Origin: a virus
DNA: 64,000 nucleotides
Strand: one strand, 5' to 3'
Virus record (IMG/VR): IMGVR_UViG_3300042898_006838
Location: 91,933 to 155,932 of that record
Both the position numbers and the translations under genes were made by a program. The notes beneath the pieces are model-generated. The model did no database searches and was not told the origin of the DNA. It saw only the letters and a program-made list of their open reading frames with translations. This document shows, in pieces, positions 24,080 to 31,830 of this stretch (positions within the stretch are counted from its first letter, which is position 1; each line of letters begins with the position of its first letter).

Positions 24080-24609
24080 TTCAGAAGAGCCTGAGCCGCG
24101 CCGACTGCGGCACCGATGGGAGCTCCGAGCCAGATGATGACCCGGAGTTCACGGTTGATGATGGAGATGACCATGTTCTCGATCTCGTCGATGGACATAG
24201 AGTCTATGGCCGACGTGATCATGATCGAAGCAATTTTTGCTTCACGTGCCTCACCGGCTGCGCGCTGGCAGTCGGCGAGGAATTGAGCCTTGGTCAGACT
24301 GTCAAAGTACAGCCCCGTGGCCACGCGCAGGAGCGGGTAGCGGCCAAGGATCCTATCGGCACTGCCGTCGGAGAAAGCGGTGTAGACGGCATCGAATAGC
24401 CCCTCACCGCTTAACAACCGGTCCTGGACCAGGGACGCGACTTCCCTGGAAAAATCCCGGCGACGACGGGCGAAGACACCCGGAGTAAAGGGGACGCGGA
24501 CACCGAAAACTCGCCAGGTATGGCGTGGCCAGAAGATCATCTTCACAACCAGCCAGTGGTCGAGGTAGCCGATGACTGCGCCGATGATCATCGGAACAAT
24601 CAGGTCCAT
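24076..24609 (-). CDS. DUF445-like membrane protein
   Basis: A 177-residue protein from ATG 24609. The N-terminal IIGAVIGYLDHWLVVKMIF followed by PFTPGVFARRRRDF and the C-terminal WLGAPIGAAVGAAQALL segment match the layout of DUF445 proteins: a TM helix at each end and a helical middle. The domain is known from bacterial envelopes, not as a usual phage gene. It overlaps the VRR-NUC gene by 4 nt. Role unknown. Confidence 0.75.
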   Translation of the reverse strand: MDLIVPMIIGAVIGYLDHWLVVKMIFWPRHTWRVFGVRVPFTPGVFARRRRDFSREVASLVQDRLLSGEGLFDAVYTAFSDGSADRILGRYPLLRVATGLYFDSLTKAQFLADCQRAAGEAREAKIASIMITSAIDSMSIDEIENMVISIINRELRVIIWLGAPIGAAVGAAQALLK

Positions 24610-24613
24610 GCCC

Positions 24614-25135
24614 CTACCGCGCCATTCCCGCGGCGTAGGAACGGAGCTCTGCCAACGTCTCTTCGAGATCGGCGTGGGCCGTGTGCACTCTCTTCTTCTC
24701 GATGGTCATCGGATCCGAGCCGTTGATGAACCACAGGGACATGCGCATGGCACTGACGTCCAGGTGACGGTGACTGAATACGGCCTCGACACTGGGCATG
24801 TGCTGGCGCAGGAACCCGCGGTCGAAGTGGACGCTGTTGCCGCTGAGGATCGGGAGCTTGCCCGCCTGCTCAAGCCACGCCAGTAACTCTTTCTCCACAT
24901 GCTTGACCCCGTTCTGGCAGTCGAGAGCGCGTTGGAAGAGACCCGTCTTCACGTGCATGTCCATGGCGTAGGCGTCGGCGGCGGCCGCCGCGCCCAGGGC
25001 CGGCGTGATCAGGGAGTGGAATGACTGCCCCGTGTCCCGGAACTTGTCGTCAAAGATCCTGGCCCCGACCTCCAGCAGACAGTGCCTGCTGGCGTCGAGG
25101 CCCGTTGTTTCCGTGTCGAGAAAGACAAACTTCAT
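24614..25135 (-). CDS. Oligoribonuclease-like DEDDh exonuclease
   Basis: A 173-residue protein from ATG 25135 with AGGAGGT upstream. FLDTETTGLD, then SGNSVHFDRGFLRQHMP and HRHLDVSAMR, then HTAHADLEETL follow the order of oligoribonuclease (Orn) rather than generic DnaQ. Orn degrades 2-5-mer RNA. In a phage it could clear nanoRNAs or salvage nucleotides. Length is close to Orn (about 180). It follows a GGGCATAAC motif and starts a transcription unit. Confidence 0.82.
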   Translation of the reverse strand: MKFVFLDTETTGLDASRHCLLEVGARIFDDKFRDTGQSFHSLITPALGAAAAADAYAMDMHVKTGLFQRALDCQNGVKHVEKELLAWLEQAGKLPILSGNSVHFDRGFLRQHMPSVEAVFSHRHLDVSAMRMSLWFINGSDPMTIEKKRVHTAHADLEETLAELRSYAAGMAR

Positions 25136-25155
25136 CGTCGTTACCTCCTGTTCAG

Positions 25156-25164
25156 GTTATGCCC
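25156..25164 (-). promoter_or_regulatory. GGGCATAAC motif upstream of the Orn-like gene
   Basis: Located 20 nt before ATG 25135, with the SD AGGAGGT between, in the short gap after the previous gene's stop (25170). Supports a transcription-unit boundary. Confidence 0.5.
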
Positions 25165-25169
25165 TGAGG

Positions 25170-25844
25170 TCAGAGGATATTGCCCTCCACGTCCTCACGG
25201 CAGTTGTCGTCGTCGCTGCCGACGTCGATTCTCGGCGCCCAAGCGCGCCATGGTCTGTCAACGCCCCGCTCGCTGAGTAGGGACATGGCCGTCGCCAGGT
25301 CCGTGCCGTAGAGCGTGGGCAGGGCCTGAGCCGTCAGCACCTGGGCCAGGGCTCGGTAGGCGTTGGTGACGTTGTCGTCAGGTTGGTTGGCATCGCTGTC
25401 CACGATGTGCTCGGGCTCGCGTGTCACGCGCACGCGCCCGTCTACGGCCACGGACAACAGTCCCCAGGCCCTGGGCAGGGACTCCAGGTGACCGGGACCG
25501 ATGGCGTCGGCGTGAGCCAGCCACGGATTCAGGCTCAGGCGCGGGTAGGGCAGGAGCCACTTGCCGTCCTCCACGTCCTCACGCGACAGGTCGGCGAGGC
25601 TGCCCTTGACCTCGATGACGTGTAGGCTCTCGACGCCGTCGCGTACGCAGCCGGCGGCGACGTCCACTCGCCACCGACCGTCCCAGGGCGTGCACAGTCC
25701 GTGAAGGCCGTGGAGACCGACCTCAGTCGCCAGGGCCCTGCAGCCCCGGCGCCAGAGCCAGAGACAGCTGGCCGTCGTTACCCTGGCCGTGGCCTGGGCT
25801 CGACTCAGATCTCTCCAGGACAAGAGCGTCGATGGCGTCTTCAC
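25170..25844 (-). CDS. MmcB-like PD-(D/E)XK nuclease-fold protein
   Basis: A 224-residue protein from GTG 25844 with GGAGGTAA upstream. WRVDVAAG then HVIEVKGSLADL and EDGKW give the D...E-x-K core; the following segment about a coastline of Pro/Trp residues and LPRAWGLLSVA resembles MmcB-type DNA repair proteins. It overlaps the upstream gene by 122 nt, which is long, but the N-terminal CLWLWRRGCRALATE also fits the family. Confidence 0.6.
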   Translation of the reverse strand: MKTPSTLLSWRDLSRAQATARVTTASCLWLWRRGCRALATEVGLHGLHGLCTPWDGRWRVDVAAGCVRDGVESLHVIEVKGSLADLSREDVEDGKWLLPYPRLSLNPWLAHADAIGPGHLESLPRAWGLLSVAVDGRVRVTREPEHIVDSDANQPDDNVTNAYRALAQVLTAQALPTLYGTDLATAMSLLSERGVDRPWRAWAPRIDVGSDDDNCREDVEGNIL

Positions 25845-26004
25845 TTACCTCCACCTCACCGCCAGATTTCTTGCGGAAGCTGCGAACTGGTACGACGGCA
25901 ACGATCCTCCAGCCCTGGGACGAGAGCTGGTTGAGCTCCGCCTCCAGGGCCGCGAGGACGTCGTCTCCGTCGTAGCTGGGATCGAGAACGCGGTAGCGAG
26001 TCAA
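25723..26004 (-). CDS. Hypothetical protein (DUF4177-like)
   Basis: About 93 residues if a TTG start at 26004, overlapping the upstream TGA, is used; there is no good ATG. LTRYRVLDP...LEAELNQLSSQGWRIVAVVPV is like DUF4177 (a small beta protein with LN.LG..GW). The last 40 residues are read inside the overlap with the next gene and look like filler. The start is uncertain. Confidence 0.5.
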   Translation of the reverse strand: MTRYRVLDPSYDGDDVLAALEAELNQLSSQGWRIVAVVPVRSFRKKSGGEVEVSEDAIDALVLERSESSPGHGQGNDGQLSLALAPGLQGPGD

Positions 26005-26357
26005 GACAGCCGAGTCTTCAGCCAGGCCATCAGGTCGCCACCAGGCGCCGACTTCGGAGCGCCGGCAGACTCGCACAGGGCCTGCAGGTCGCTGAGGTAC
26101 CGGCGCATGGCGTCGTTGGCTTGACGTTCGCTGCGCAGGGCCTCGGCGACGCTGTCGTTGACGTGCCCGTGCTCTGGCTCGCCGGGCGTGCCGATAAGGC
26201 TCTCTATGCTCGCTGCCCGCAGGTGCGGGACAAGCGGGTGCTCCTCTGCGCCCTCGTCAAGAAGCCAGGAGTCGCCGCCCTTGTACGAGATCTTCTCCAC
26301 GCCGTGCAGGATGACAAAGGCGTCGCGGCAGAGGCTGCTGTAGTCAAAGTTTTTCAT
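26001..26357 (-). CDS. Hypothetical protein
   Basis: A 118-residue protein from ATG 26357 with AGGAGC upstream. The C-terminal half is helical (EALRSERQANDAMRRYLSDL), possibly a short coiled coil. It overlaps genes on both sides by 4 nt. No family recognised. Confidence 0.65.
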   Translation of the reverse strand: MKNFDYSSLCRDAFVILHGVEKISYKGGDSWLLDEGAEEHPLVPHLRAASIESLIGTPGEPEHGHVNDSVAEALRSERQANDAMRRYLSDLQALCESAGAPKSAPGGDLMAWLKTRLS

Positions 26358-26611
26358 CGGAAAAGCTCCTGGTTGTGAGCAGAGCAGACTGCTTTGAAGA
26401 CGTCAACGTCAATGGCCTGGGCCATGACGTCCACGGTCGTCAGGGTCACGAATACGTCGACGCGCTGAGCCTCCCAGGACACGACGGCCTCGAAGTCGGC
26501 GCCAGGTGGTAGGTGCTGTCGAATAAGGCGCAGGTGGAATTGGCTGCGATCCGGGTCGAGCTCGTAGGAGACGGGACTCAGCTGTTCTCCGTTGACGAAT
26601 ACTTTCCACAT
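26354..26611 (-). CDS. Small hypothetical protein
   Basis: An 85-residue beta-rich protein from ATG 26611 with GGAGGC directly upstream. The end overlaps the next gene by 4 nt. No motif recognised. Confidence 0.65.
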   Translation of the reverse strand: MWKVFVNGEQLSPVSYELDPDRSQFHLRLIRQHLPPGADFEAVVSWEAQRVDVFVTLTTVDVMAQAIDVDVFKAVCSAHNQELFR

Positions 26612-26895
26612 GCCGCCTCCATGACGTCGAGTTCCGTTGCGTCTCTGATCGTGAACGAGGTTTTTCCTTCAAAGGTCAGAAACGAGTCTTCGCAGATGCC
26701 GAAGACCTGATAACTCCATCCCGGCTCTTCGTAGGCGCAGAGTACGGGTTGGCCGACGAGAACCGGGTTCACGAGGTCAATGACCCATCGGTTACCGGAC
26801 AGGTCGTGGTTGCCGACCGTGGGACGCATCCTCCTGATCCGGTCGCCGAAGACGAGCTGGAAGTAGTCCCAACTCATGACCTCCGGCGCAGTCAT
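26578..26895 (-). CDS. Hypothetical protein
   Basis: A 105-residue protein. ATG 26895 is chosen because GGAGGAG lies just upstream. It contains a beta-rich core with YQVFGICEDSFLTFEGK. It overlaps the next gene by 34 nt. Not recognised. Confidence 0.6.
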   Translation of the reverse strand: MTAPEVMSWDYFQLVFGDRIRRMRPTVGNHDLSGNRWVIDLVNPVLVGQPVLCAYEEPGWSYQVFGICEDSFLTFEGKTSFTIRDATELDVMEAACGKYSSTENS

Positions 26896-26923
26896 GGCAT
26901 CTCCTCCCTGTGCCCGAGTCCAA

Positions 26924-27166
26924 TCAACATTCCTGCACATCTCCGTGATCAACACCGAAGATGCAGTGACCGTTATCTAGCAGCAGCGGCAGCCAGTGGT
27001 CGCAGTCGCTGTCACCGGCGACGACCAGGGACTTGATCTCACACATATGTCTGTCGGCCTTGATGAAGAGGCTGTGGCTGCAGGTGCTGCAGTTGGCTGA
27101 CAGCGGCCCGCAGGGCGTGTCCACGATCTTCACCGGCGGACGGCGTTTCTCTCTGGTCATGGTCAT
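26924..27166 (-). CDS. Cys-rich small protein
   Basis: An 80-residue protein from ATG 27166 with GAGGAG upstream and an ATGA overlap. Six or more cysteines, including C-x2-C, C-x12-C and a final Cys, suggest a compact metal- or disulfide-bound fold. Function unknown. Confidence 0.65.
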   Translation of the reverse strand: MTMTREKRRPPVKIVDTPCGPLSANCSTCSHSLFIKADRHMCEIKSLVVAGDSDCDHWLPLLLDNGHCIFGVDHGDVQEC

Positions 27167-27447
27167 GACTCCTCTCTATCTGATTTCTTAATTGTCATCA
27201 ACTCCGATTGAAACATTGACTCCGCCATCTCCTCCAACGTCGTGGCTATGGTCATGACGCTGGTGTTGCCACCAGCGTCCACCACGTGAACCTCATTCTC
27301 AGGCACCGAGGCGCTGATGACGAATGGCCTGCCCATGAACATGAAGCCAGTACGCTCTTCGTCGCAGAGCTCTGTGACGTGGCATGGGTTAAAGCGAACA
27401 CATGTTCCCGGTGGCAGGCGTTCAATACGTCTCCTGGGAAGGGGCAT
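27163..27447 (-). CDS. Hypothetical protein
   Basis: A 94-residue protein from ATG 27447 with AAGGAG upstream. The Cys-containing N-terminus (CVRFNPCHVTELC) may bind metal. The middle has TIATTLEEMAESM, an ending shared in style with neighbours at 27953 and 28818, so these small genes may be distant relatives. Confidence 0.6.
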   Translation of the reverse strand: MPLPRRRIERLPPGTCVRFNPCHVTELCDEERTGFMFMGRPFVISASVPENEVHVVDAGGNTSVMTIATTLEEMAESMFQSELMTIKKSDREES

Positions 27448-27461
27448 GACTCTTCTCCTTC

Positions 27462-27716
27462 CTACATGTCCAGGAACTCGGTGTCCTCGCCGTACGACCG
27501 GAGTAGTTGCTCCTGTTTCTCGCCGTCGACGAGGACGCGGCCACCGAAGATGCGACGTGCGCTCTCGATGACCCTGAATTCTGATGGCGATGGATCGTTG
27601 TTCAGCACGTGCCAGAGCTCCTGCTCGCTCCAGGCCCGCGTGCCCTTGGGCGCAGGCTCGTCGACGGCGACGTCGATCTCGACGTCAGGTGTCTTCAGGT
27701 ACAGGGTGATGATCAC
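27462..27716 (-). CDS. Small hypothetical protein
   Basis: An 84-residue acidic protein from GTG 27716 with AAGGAG upstream. It overlaps the upstream gene by 32 nt. No domain recognised. Confidence 0.6.
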   Translation of the reverse strand: MIITLYLKTPDVEIDVAVDEPAPKGTRAWSEQELWHVLNNDPSPSEFRVIESARRIFGGRVLVDGEKQEQLLRSYGEDTEFLDM

Positions 27717-28002
27717 TGACTGACTCCTTGATCAAGTCCATTGTCGTCTCCAGGCCCAGCAGCGGCCTTGCCTCGATCTCGTAGACCTTGTCGAAAACGT
27801 CATCGACGTATTCCAGTCGCTGTTCGTAAGTCAGCGCCTGGAAGGCCCTGAAATCGTCTTCGTCGCCGCAGTCTGAGATGGTGTCTTCCATGTCGCTGGC
27901 TATCCAGGCCTTGGCCGTATCTATGTCGACCACGGCCTCTGTGTACTGATGGTTATCTGGCTGTCGAACTATGACCACGTAGATGTCCAACACAGTCTTC
28001 AT
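27685..28002 (-). CDS. Hypothetical protein
   Basis: A 105-residue acidic protein from ATG 28002 with GGAGG upstream. MKTVLDIYVVIVRQPDNHQY begins with a strand-like segment. It overlaps its neighbours by 32 and 50 nt. Function unknown. Confidence 0.6.
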   Translation of the reverse strand: MKTVLDIYVVIVRQPDNHQYTEAVVDIDTAKAWIASDMEDTISDCGDEDDFRAFQALTYEQRLEYVDDVFDKVYEIEARPLLGLETTMDLIKESVSDHHPVPEDT

Positions 28003-28252
28003 TAACTGCCTCCTCCATTTCCTCGATCGTCGTCTTGACGAGTGACATGGCCGCCTCGGCCGTCACGTCCTCGGCGGCGATGTCGTAGTTGTTGCCGTTT
28101 TCTAAAAGCTGGCGAAAGACGTCTTCGTCGACAAAGACCTGGCGCTGTCGCCAGGTAATTGCCATCCACTCCCAGCGCTCGTCGCCGCTGTAAGTGGCCC
28201 AGGCGGCACCGGCGCCGGTAAAGAACGTCTCACCGTCTCGACTCCAGGGCAT
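27953..28252 (-). CDS. Hypothetical protein
   Basis: A 99-residue protein from ATG 28252 (AGGAGA at proper spacing; the ATG at 28258 is too close). A Trp-rich N-terminal half is followed by KTTIEEMEEAVNED, the same kind of ending seen at 1497, 20275 and 28818. No function assigned. Confidence 0.6.
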   Translation of the reverse strand: MPWSRDGETFFTGAGAAWATYSGDERWEWMAITWRQRQVFVDEDVFRQLLENGNNYDIAAEDVTAEAAMSLVKTTIEEMEEAVNEDCVGHLRGHSSTAR

Positions 28253-28309
28253 AGACATTCTCCTACAACCGCCAGGGGCACCGGCTCGGCTTGAGCCAAT
28301 GGTCTACGG

Positions 28310-28843
28310 TCACGCAAAGGCCCTGGCCATCAGGGCTCTGATGTCTTCGTCGCTCATGACCATGCCCGTGACGGCCAGGAACGACTCGCAGACCCTGGCG
28401 ACGAGCTCGGCACCCGGGTCCCGGCTCCTGGCCATTTCATGGGCGTCCATGAGATTCAGGCTGTCGAGGCCGCGCATACGTCGTCCGTTGACAAGCAGTT
28501 GCAGGTGGACACGGCCGTCGTCGACGAAGATCAGTGACTCCAGGACCTGTGCGTGATCTGACATCGCGGATCGGAATCGGCGCCAGAGCCTGTCTTCTGG
28601 CTCGTGCATTGTCTCCGTTTCGTAGCCGCCGTCGTTGTCCAGGACCTGGGTGTCTCCGGCGACGTAGTCGTCTTCGCCGAATAACACGACCTTGCGCGTG
28701 TCGTGGCTACAGGCTCGCCTGACAGCGAAGTCGATCAGGGCCTGGGAGTCTAGTGGCCAGCTCCAGTCACGGTCGTCGTATTCGATGACGATCGTGGTCT
28801 CGGCTACGCGCTGCATTTCAACGTGAAGATACTTCTTTGTCAT
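28310..28843 (-). CDS. Hypothetical protein
   Basis: A 177-residue protein from ATG 28843 with GAGGC upstream, overlapping the next upstream gene by 26 nt. It looks alpha/beta, with FGEDDYVAGDTQVLDNDGGYE in the middle. No family recognised. A 57-nt gap with nothing obvious follows. Confidence 0.6.
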   Translation of the reverse strand: MTKKYLHVEMQRVAETTIVIEYDDRDWSWPLDSQALIDFAVRRACSHDTRKVVLFGEDDYVAGDTQVLDNDGGYETETMHEPEDRLWRRFRSAMSDHAQVLESLIFVDDGRVHLQLLVNGRRMRGLDSLNLMDAHEMARSRDPGAELVARVCESFLAVTGMVMSDEDIRALMARAFA

Positions 28844-29291
28844 TCACTGCCTCATTGATTTCGTCGATGGTCGTTGAGTAGTTGGAGATGAACGGCGTGA
28901 CCGAGCTGTTGTCCTTGACCCAGGCCTCGGCCATGGTCAGGGGGTTGAACCAGGCAACGCGTTTTGCGGTGACGGCCGCGGCTCCTCCGCTGAAGGCGTC
29001 GGCGCGGTGCTTGTCGCAGGTGTTGGCCCAGGAGACGAAAAGCGAGTCGTTGGGCCTGTGAGCGGCAAGGAAGAGACGAAGGCAGTCGACGGCCTTGTCC
29101 AAGTCACCGCTGTCACCGTCGTCCCTGATGTAAGCGGAGCTTCCGGCGTCAAGAATCAGCTCTAGACCCTGGCATTGAGTGTTTCCATCCTCATCCTCAG
29201 TCTCGTCAGCGAAGTAGTCACGAAGCCACTCGCTCTCCTCCAGCGTGGTGTTGGAGATCCTGATCATGAAGTGCGTGTAGTAGTTGGCCAT
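28818..29291 (-). CDS. Conserved phage protein of unknown function
   Basis: A 157-residue protein from ATG 29291. LEESEWLRDYF, then an IRDDGDSGDLDKAVDCLRLFL segment, then FVSWANTCDKHRADAFSGGAA follow the pattern of a phage protein family I have seen annotated only as hypothetical. The tail has STTIDEINEAVND. A structural beta sheet with one conserved Cys is likely. Confidence 0.6.
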   Translation of the reverse strand: MANYYTHFMIRISNTTLEESEWLRDYFADETEDEDGNTQCQGLELILDAGSSAYIRDDGDSGDLDKAVDCLRLFLAAHRPNDSLFVSWANTCDKHRADAFSGGAAAVTAKRVAWFNPLTMAEAWVKDNSSVTPFISNYSTTIDEINEAVNDKEVSSR

Positions 29292-29294
29292 AGG

Positions 29295-29627
29295 CTAGTA
29301 CCCCCTCTTCGCTCGCAGCTCGTAGTCAGCGAAGGCCTCGTCTCGGTCGTGGATGTAGTGGCCCCAGGTCCACTCCCGATCCCAACCCTCGCCGTCGCGA
29401 CCCTGCCAGGCCGTGACGTACTCGCCGTCGCCCTTGTCCGCGATGATGACGCGGCCGCTGCGCTTGGCGCCTCCGCCTGGGCTGGGTGTGCTGTCGATGA
29501 TGGCCATGCCGTTGACGGTCTCTTCACTGACTGTGGTCTTGCAGTTCAAGCAGATCCTCTTCCCGTCTTGTCGACGTTGGTATGTTTTGTGGCCGCAGTG
29601 GCGGCAGGAGAAAAACAGGTCACTCAT
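29295..29627 (-). CDS. Zinc-ribbon protein
   Basis: A 110-residue protein from ATG 29627 (internal start preferred for SD and position). CRHCG and CLNC knuckles, 18 residues apart, form a zinc ribbon at the N-terminus. The remainder is Gly- and Trp-rich. It is preceded by a GGGCATAAC motif 20 nt upstream. Confidence 0.65.
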   Translation of the reverse strand: MSDLFFSCRHCGHKTYQRRQDGKRICLNCKTTVSEETVNGMAIIDSTPSPGGGAKRSGRVIIADKGDGEYVTAWQGRDGEGWDREWTWGHYIHDRDEAFADYELRAKRGY

Positions 29628-29628
29628 C

Positions 29629-29868
29629 TCACTCTCTCTCGACACTGGTTATGCCCTGGTAACTGCCGATCATCAGCGCCTGGTCATCGCTGATCTCCAC
29701 GCTCATGCCGTCGGGCGAGAATTGGCACTGAGCTCCGAGGTGACGGGAAACGAAAGAGGCCCTGCGCTGCAGGGCCCCTTTGGCTTCCTCGACGCTGTCG
29801 TGGCGCGAGATCTCTCTCGGCTCCCTACTCGACCACGGACTGTGGACGAGGCGATACGTTGTCGTCAT
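29629..29868 (-). CDS. Small hypothetical protein
   Basis: A 79-residue protein from ATG 29868 with GAGGAG upstream. It looks like a small alpha/beta protein (TYRLVHSPWSS...EEAKGALQRRASF), which could be a stress-type modifier fold, but nothing is certain. It overlaps the next gene by 4 nt. Confidence 0.6.
   Translation of the reverse strand: MTTTYRLVHSPWSSREPREISRHDSVEEAKGALQRRASFVSRHLGAQCQFSPDGMSVEISDDQALMIGSYQGITSVERE
29648..29656 (-). promoter_or_regulatory. GGGCATAAC motif inside the end of a small gene
   Basis: Lies within the last codons of the 29629-29868 gene and 20 nt before ATG 29627 of the zinc-ribbon gene. It is the only copy of the motif clearly inside coding sequence. Confidence 0.35.
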
Positions 29869-30068
29869 CGGCTCTCCTCGACCATGACCTTGATGACGTC
29901 CTTGACGTCGCCGACGACGTTGACCTCGTCGGACTCCAGGACGTGAAGGATCCAGTTGCTGTCAATGCCCTTGACTTCGCAGAGACTGAGATCGTCGACG
30001 ACGTCATCGGCGATGAAGACCAGGGGATGGACGTGCGGGCGCTTGTTGACGTAGACAATGAATTTCAT
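29865..30068 (-). CDS. Small hypothetical protein
   Basis: A 67-residue protein from ATG 30068, coupled to the upstream gene by ATGA (no SD of its own). The longer in-frame reading is off-frame sequence of the neighbour and was rejected. Acidic; no family recognised. Confidence 0.6.
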   Translation of the reverse strand: MKFIVYVNKRPHVHPLVFIADDVVDDLSLCEVKGIDSNWILHVLESDEVNVVGDVKDVIKVMVEESR

Positions 30069-30505
30069 GCGTACACGATCTCCCCGAAGGCGATGTACTG
30101 GACGAGGACGTCGCCGGTCGCGGCGTCGCCGCTGTCGTTGACGATGTCTGCGAAGTGCCTGGGGCTGTTCTTGGCCATGAGCTGCAGGCCCTTGGCGATG
30201 GTCTCCAGGTTCAGGACGATGGTCTTGGTCTTGCCGCTGCCGTCGTCGGCACGGAAGCTGACTGCTCCGCCTGGCTGCAGCGGGTAGTCGTAGCAGGGCC
30301 AGATCCGGCCGTCGGCGTCTCCGGCGTCCATGATCGCCACCGGGTTCTCGGGCTTGGTGTACTTGAAGTCCTGTCGCGGACACCAGTAGCCGATACCGCC
30401 CTCGACGGCGGCACAGAGCTGGTTGGCGATGTTGCGCCTGGTCACGGCGACGGTGACGGTTATGGCGAAGTCTTCGGGCCGGGGTTTGAGGTTGATGTCG
30501 GTCAC
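30065..30505 (-). CDS. Conserved phage protein of unknown function
   Basis: A 146-residue protein from GTG 30505. AVEGGIGYWCPRQDF near residue 35, then KGLQLMAKNSPRHFADIV and TGDVLVQYIAFGEIVYA at the C-terminus, resemble a phage family known only as hypothetical. The pattern suggests a compact enzyme-like or structural fold; no catalytic residues are evident. Confidence 0.65.
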   Translation of the reverse strand: MTDINLKPRPEDFAITVTVAVTRRNIANQLCAAVEGGIGYWCPRQDFKYTKPENPVAIMDAGDADGRIWPCYDYPLQPGGAVSFRADDGSGKTKTIVLNLETIAKGLQLMAKNSPRHFADIVNDSGDAATGDVLVQYIAFGEIVYA

Positions 30506-30861
30506 GTTCCTGTCTTTCTCGCCGCCTGGCGGCGTGCGTCTAGGTTGTCAAGGATCGGTTGCCAGCGACGACGGCTGTCTTCGTCGCCGTCGTCCAGGCA
30601 GTCACGTAGTACGTAGCGGATGCCCGCCGGCGTCTGCGGCAGGCCGTTGTGCTCTCTCTGGAAGTCCTCTGCCGCCTGGCCGCAGGGCTGGCACAGGTAC
30701 TCGACGTTGACGGCTCCGTCGAAGACGTCGAAGTGGCGCAGGTACTTTTCTCTGGGGGCCATGACCTGCCTGCAGGCCTGACATGCCCGGGGCTTGCGAG
30801 CGTGGTGCCAGGTGTTGACCCAGACACTGCAGACGTCACCGGTGTCGTAGATCTCGCACAT
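30502..30861 (-). CDS. Zinc-binding protein
   Basis: A 119-residue protein from ATG 30861 with GGAGGGGTG upstream. CQACRQVMAPREKYLR and a later CQPCG give a C-x2-C/C-x2-C zinc pair separated by about 33 residues, plus an N-terminal Cys-containing segment. The C-terminal half is helical and basic. Function unknown. Confidence 0.65.
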   Translation of the reverse strand: MCEIYDTGDVCSVWVNTWHHARKPRACQACRQVMAPREKYLRHFDVFDGAVNVEYLCQPCGQAAEDFQREHNGLPQTPAGIRYVLRDCLDDGDEDSRRRWQPILDNLDARRQAARKTGT

Positions 30862-30862
30862 G

Positions 30863-31123
30863 TCACCCCTCCTCGTCGTCGCTGCACCACAGCCAGCCCT
30901 GGACCCAGTAGCCAAGCTCGCCGCCTCCGGCTTTGCTGGATAAAGCGTCTTCATCGACCTCGACCTCGTCGCTGCCGAAGAGAACGCGGGCCCGTTCCTT
31001 CTGTTTGTCTGTGGCCAGGACCTTGTCGTACTCAGATAGGACCTCTCTCGCCCGGTCGCCTGTGACAGTGGCGCCGGCGGCCAGGTCCCGGGCCAGTTGA
31101 ATCAGTTGCTCTTGAACGGTCAT
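30863..31123 (-). CDS. Small hypothetical protein
   Basis: An 86-residue protein from ATG 31123 with GGGAGGA upstream. Helical N-terminal half (QEQLIQLARDLAAGATVTG) and a Trp-rich C-terminus. The longer reading starting upstream has no SD. Not recognised. Confidence 0.6.
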   Translation of the reverse strand: MTVQEQLIQLARDLAAGATVTGDRAREVLSEYDKVLATDKQKERARVLFGSDEVEVDEDALSSKAGGGELGYWVQGWLWCSDDEEG

Positions 31124-31157
31124 GTCTTCCTCCCTGCAGCCGATGAAGATCGGCGCG

Positions 31158-31808
31158 TCACTTTGAGTTCTTGATCGAGAGCACGCCGCCGCGGAACGTA
31201 CCCTCACAGTCGTCGACGCTGGCGCCGGCGCGGGTCTTGTCGATGTTGCACTGGATGACCCCTGCCGCTCGCTCCAGCTCAGCCAGGTCGAGTGCGGGCG
31301 ATGGTGGTGGAGAAGCCGAGGCCTCTACTGCCGGAACCAGCGAAACGAACTTCTTCGCACTCGTGATGAGTGCGCGAGGCATCACGAACTCGTCGTTACA
31401 AACTTTCAGCTCAACTGAACGCTGCGCATCCGCGATCTTCCGCGCCAGATCCGTGGAGGTCATGACTTTCAGGTACTCGATCACGTACCCACGGCCGACG
31501 GTGCCGTCGTGCTCAAAATCGGGTAGATCCACTTGCTTTCCGTCGATCAGCATCGAGACATTGGAACACCGCATATATTCCCAGCCATCAGATACAAACG
31601 CCAACGACACCAGCATGCGCGGTGCCGTACCGTCTTTCCTCATGGCGGTGATAAACGTAATCGACGGCCGGCTTGAGCGTTTGGCCGTACCAAACTCCTC
31701 CTCCAGGACGATGCTCGTCTTGCCGCTGAATCTGTCTTCAGTGCGTTCGACGGACGCCGAGGCGGACAGGCTGAAAGCGAACAGAACAAAAGCGATAACG
31801 GTCTTCAT
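31158..31808 (-). CDS. Secreted protein of unknown function (moron candidate)
   Basis: A 216-residue protein from ATG 31808 with GGAGGTT upstream. Residues 1-19 (ending SASAS) form a typical Sec signal peptide, so the mature protein is expected in the periplasm or outside. A likely disulfide pair and a C-terminal region with CEGTFRGGVL follow. The gene is preceded by an intrinsic terminator (31831-31854), so it forms its own unit, and its codon use looks more varied than that of its neighbours. This is the pattern of a moron (accessory gene active in the host). No family recognised. Confidence 0.65.
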   Translation of the reverse strand: MKTVIAFVLFAFSLSASASVERTEDRFSGKTSIVLEEEFGTAKRSSRPSITFITAMRKDGTAPRMLVSLAFVSDGWEYMRCSNVSMLIDGKQVDLPDFEHDGTVGRGYVIEYLKVMTSTDLARKIADAQRSVELKVCNDEFVMPRALITSAKKFVSLVPAVEASASPPPSPALDLAELERAAGVIQCNIDKTRAGASVDDCEGTFRGGVLSIKNSK

Positions 31809-31830
31809 ATAACCTCCGGTACGTTGTCAT

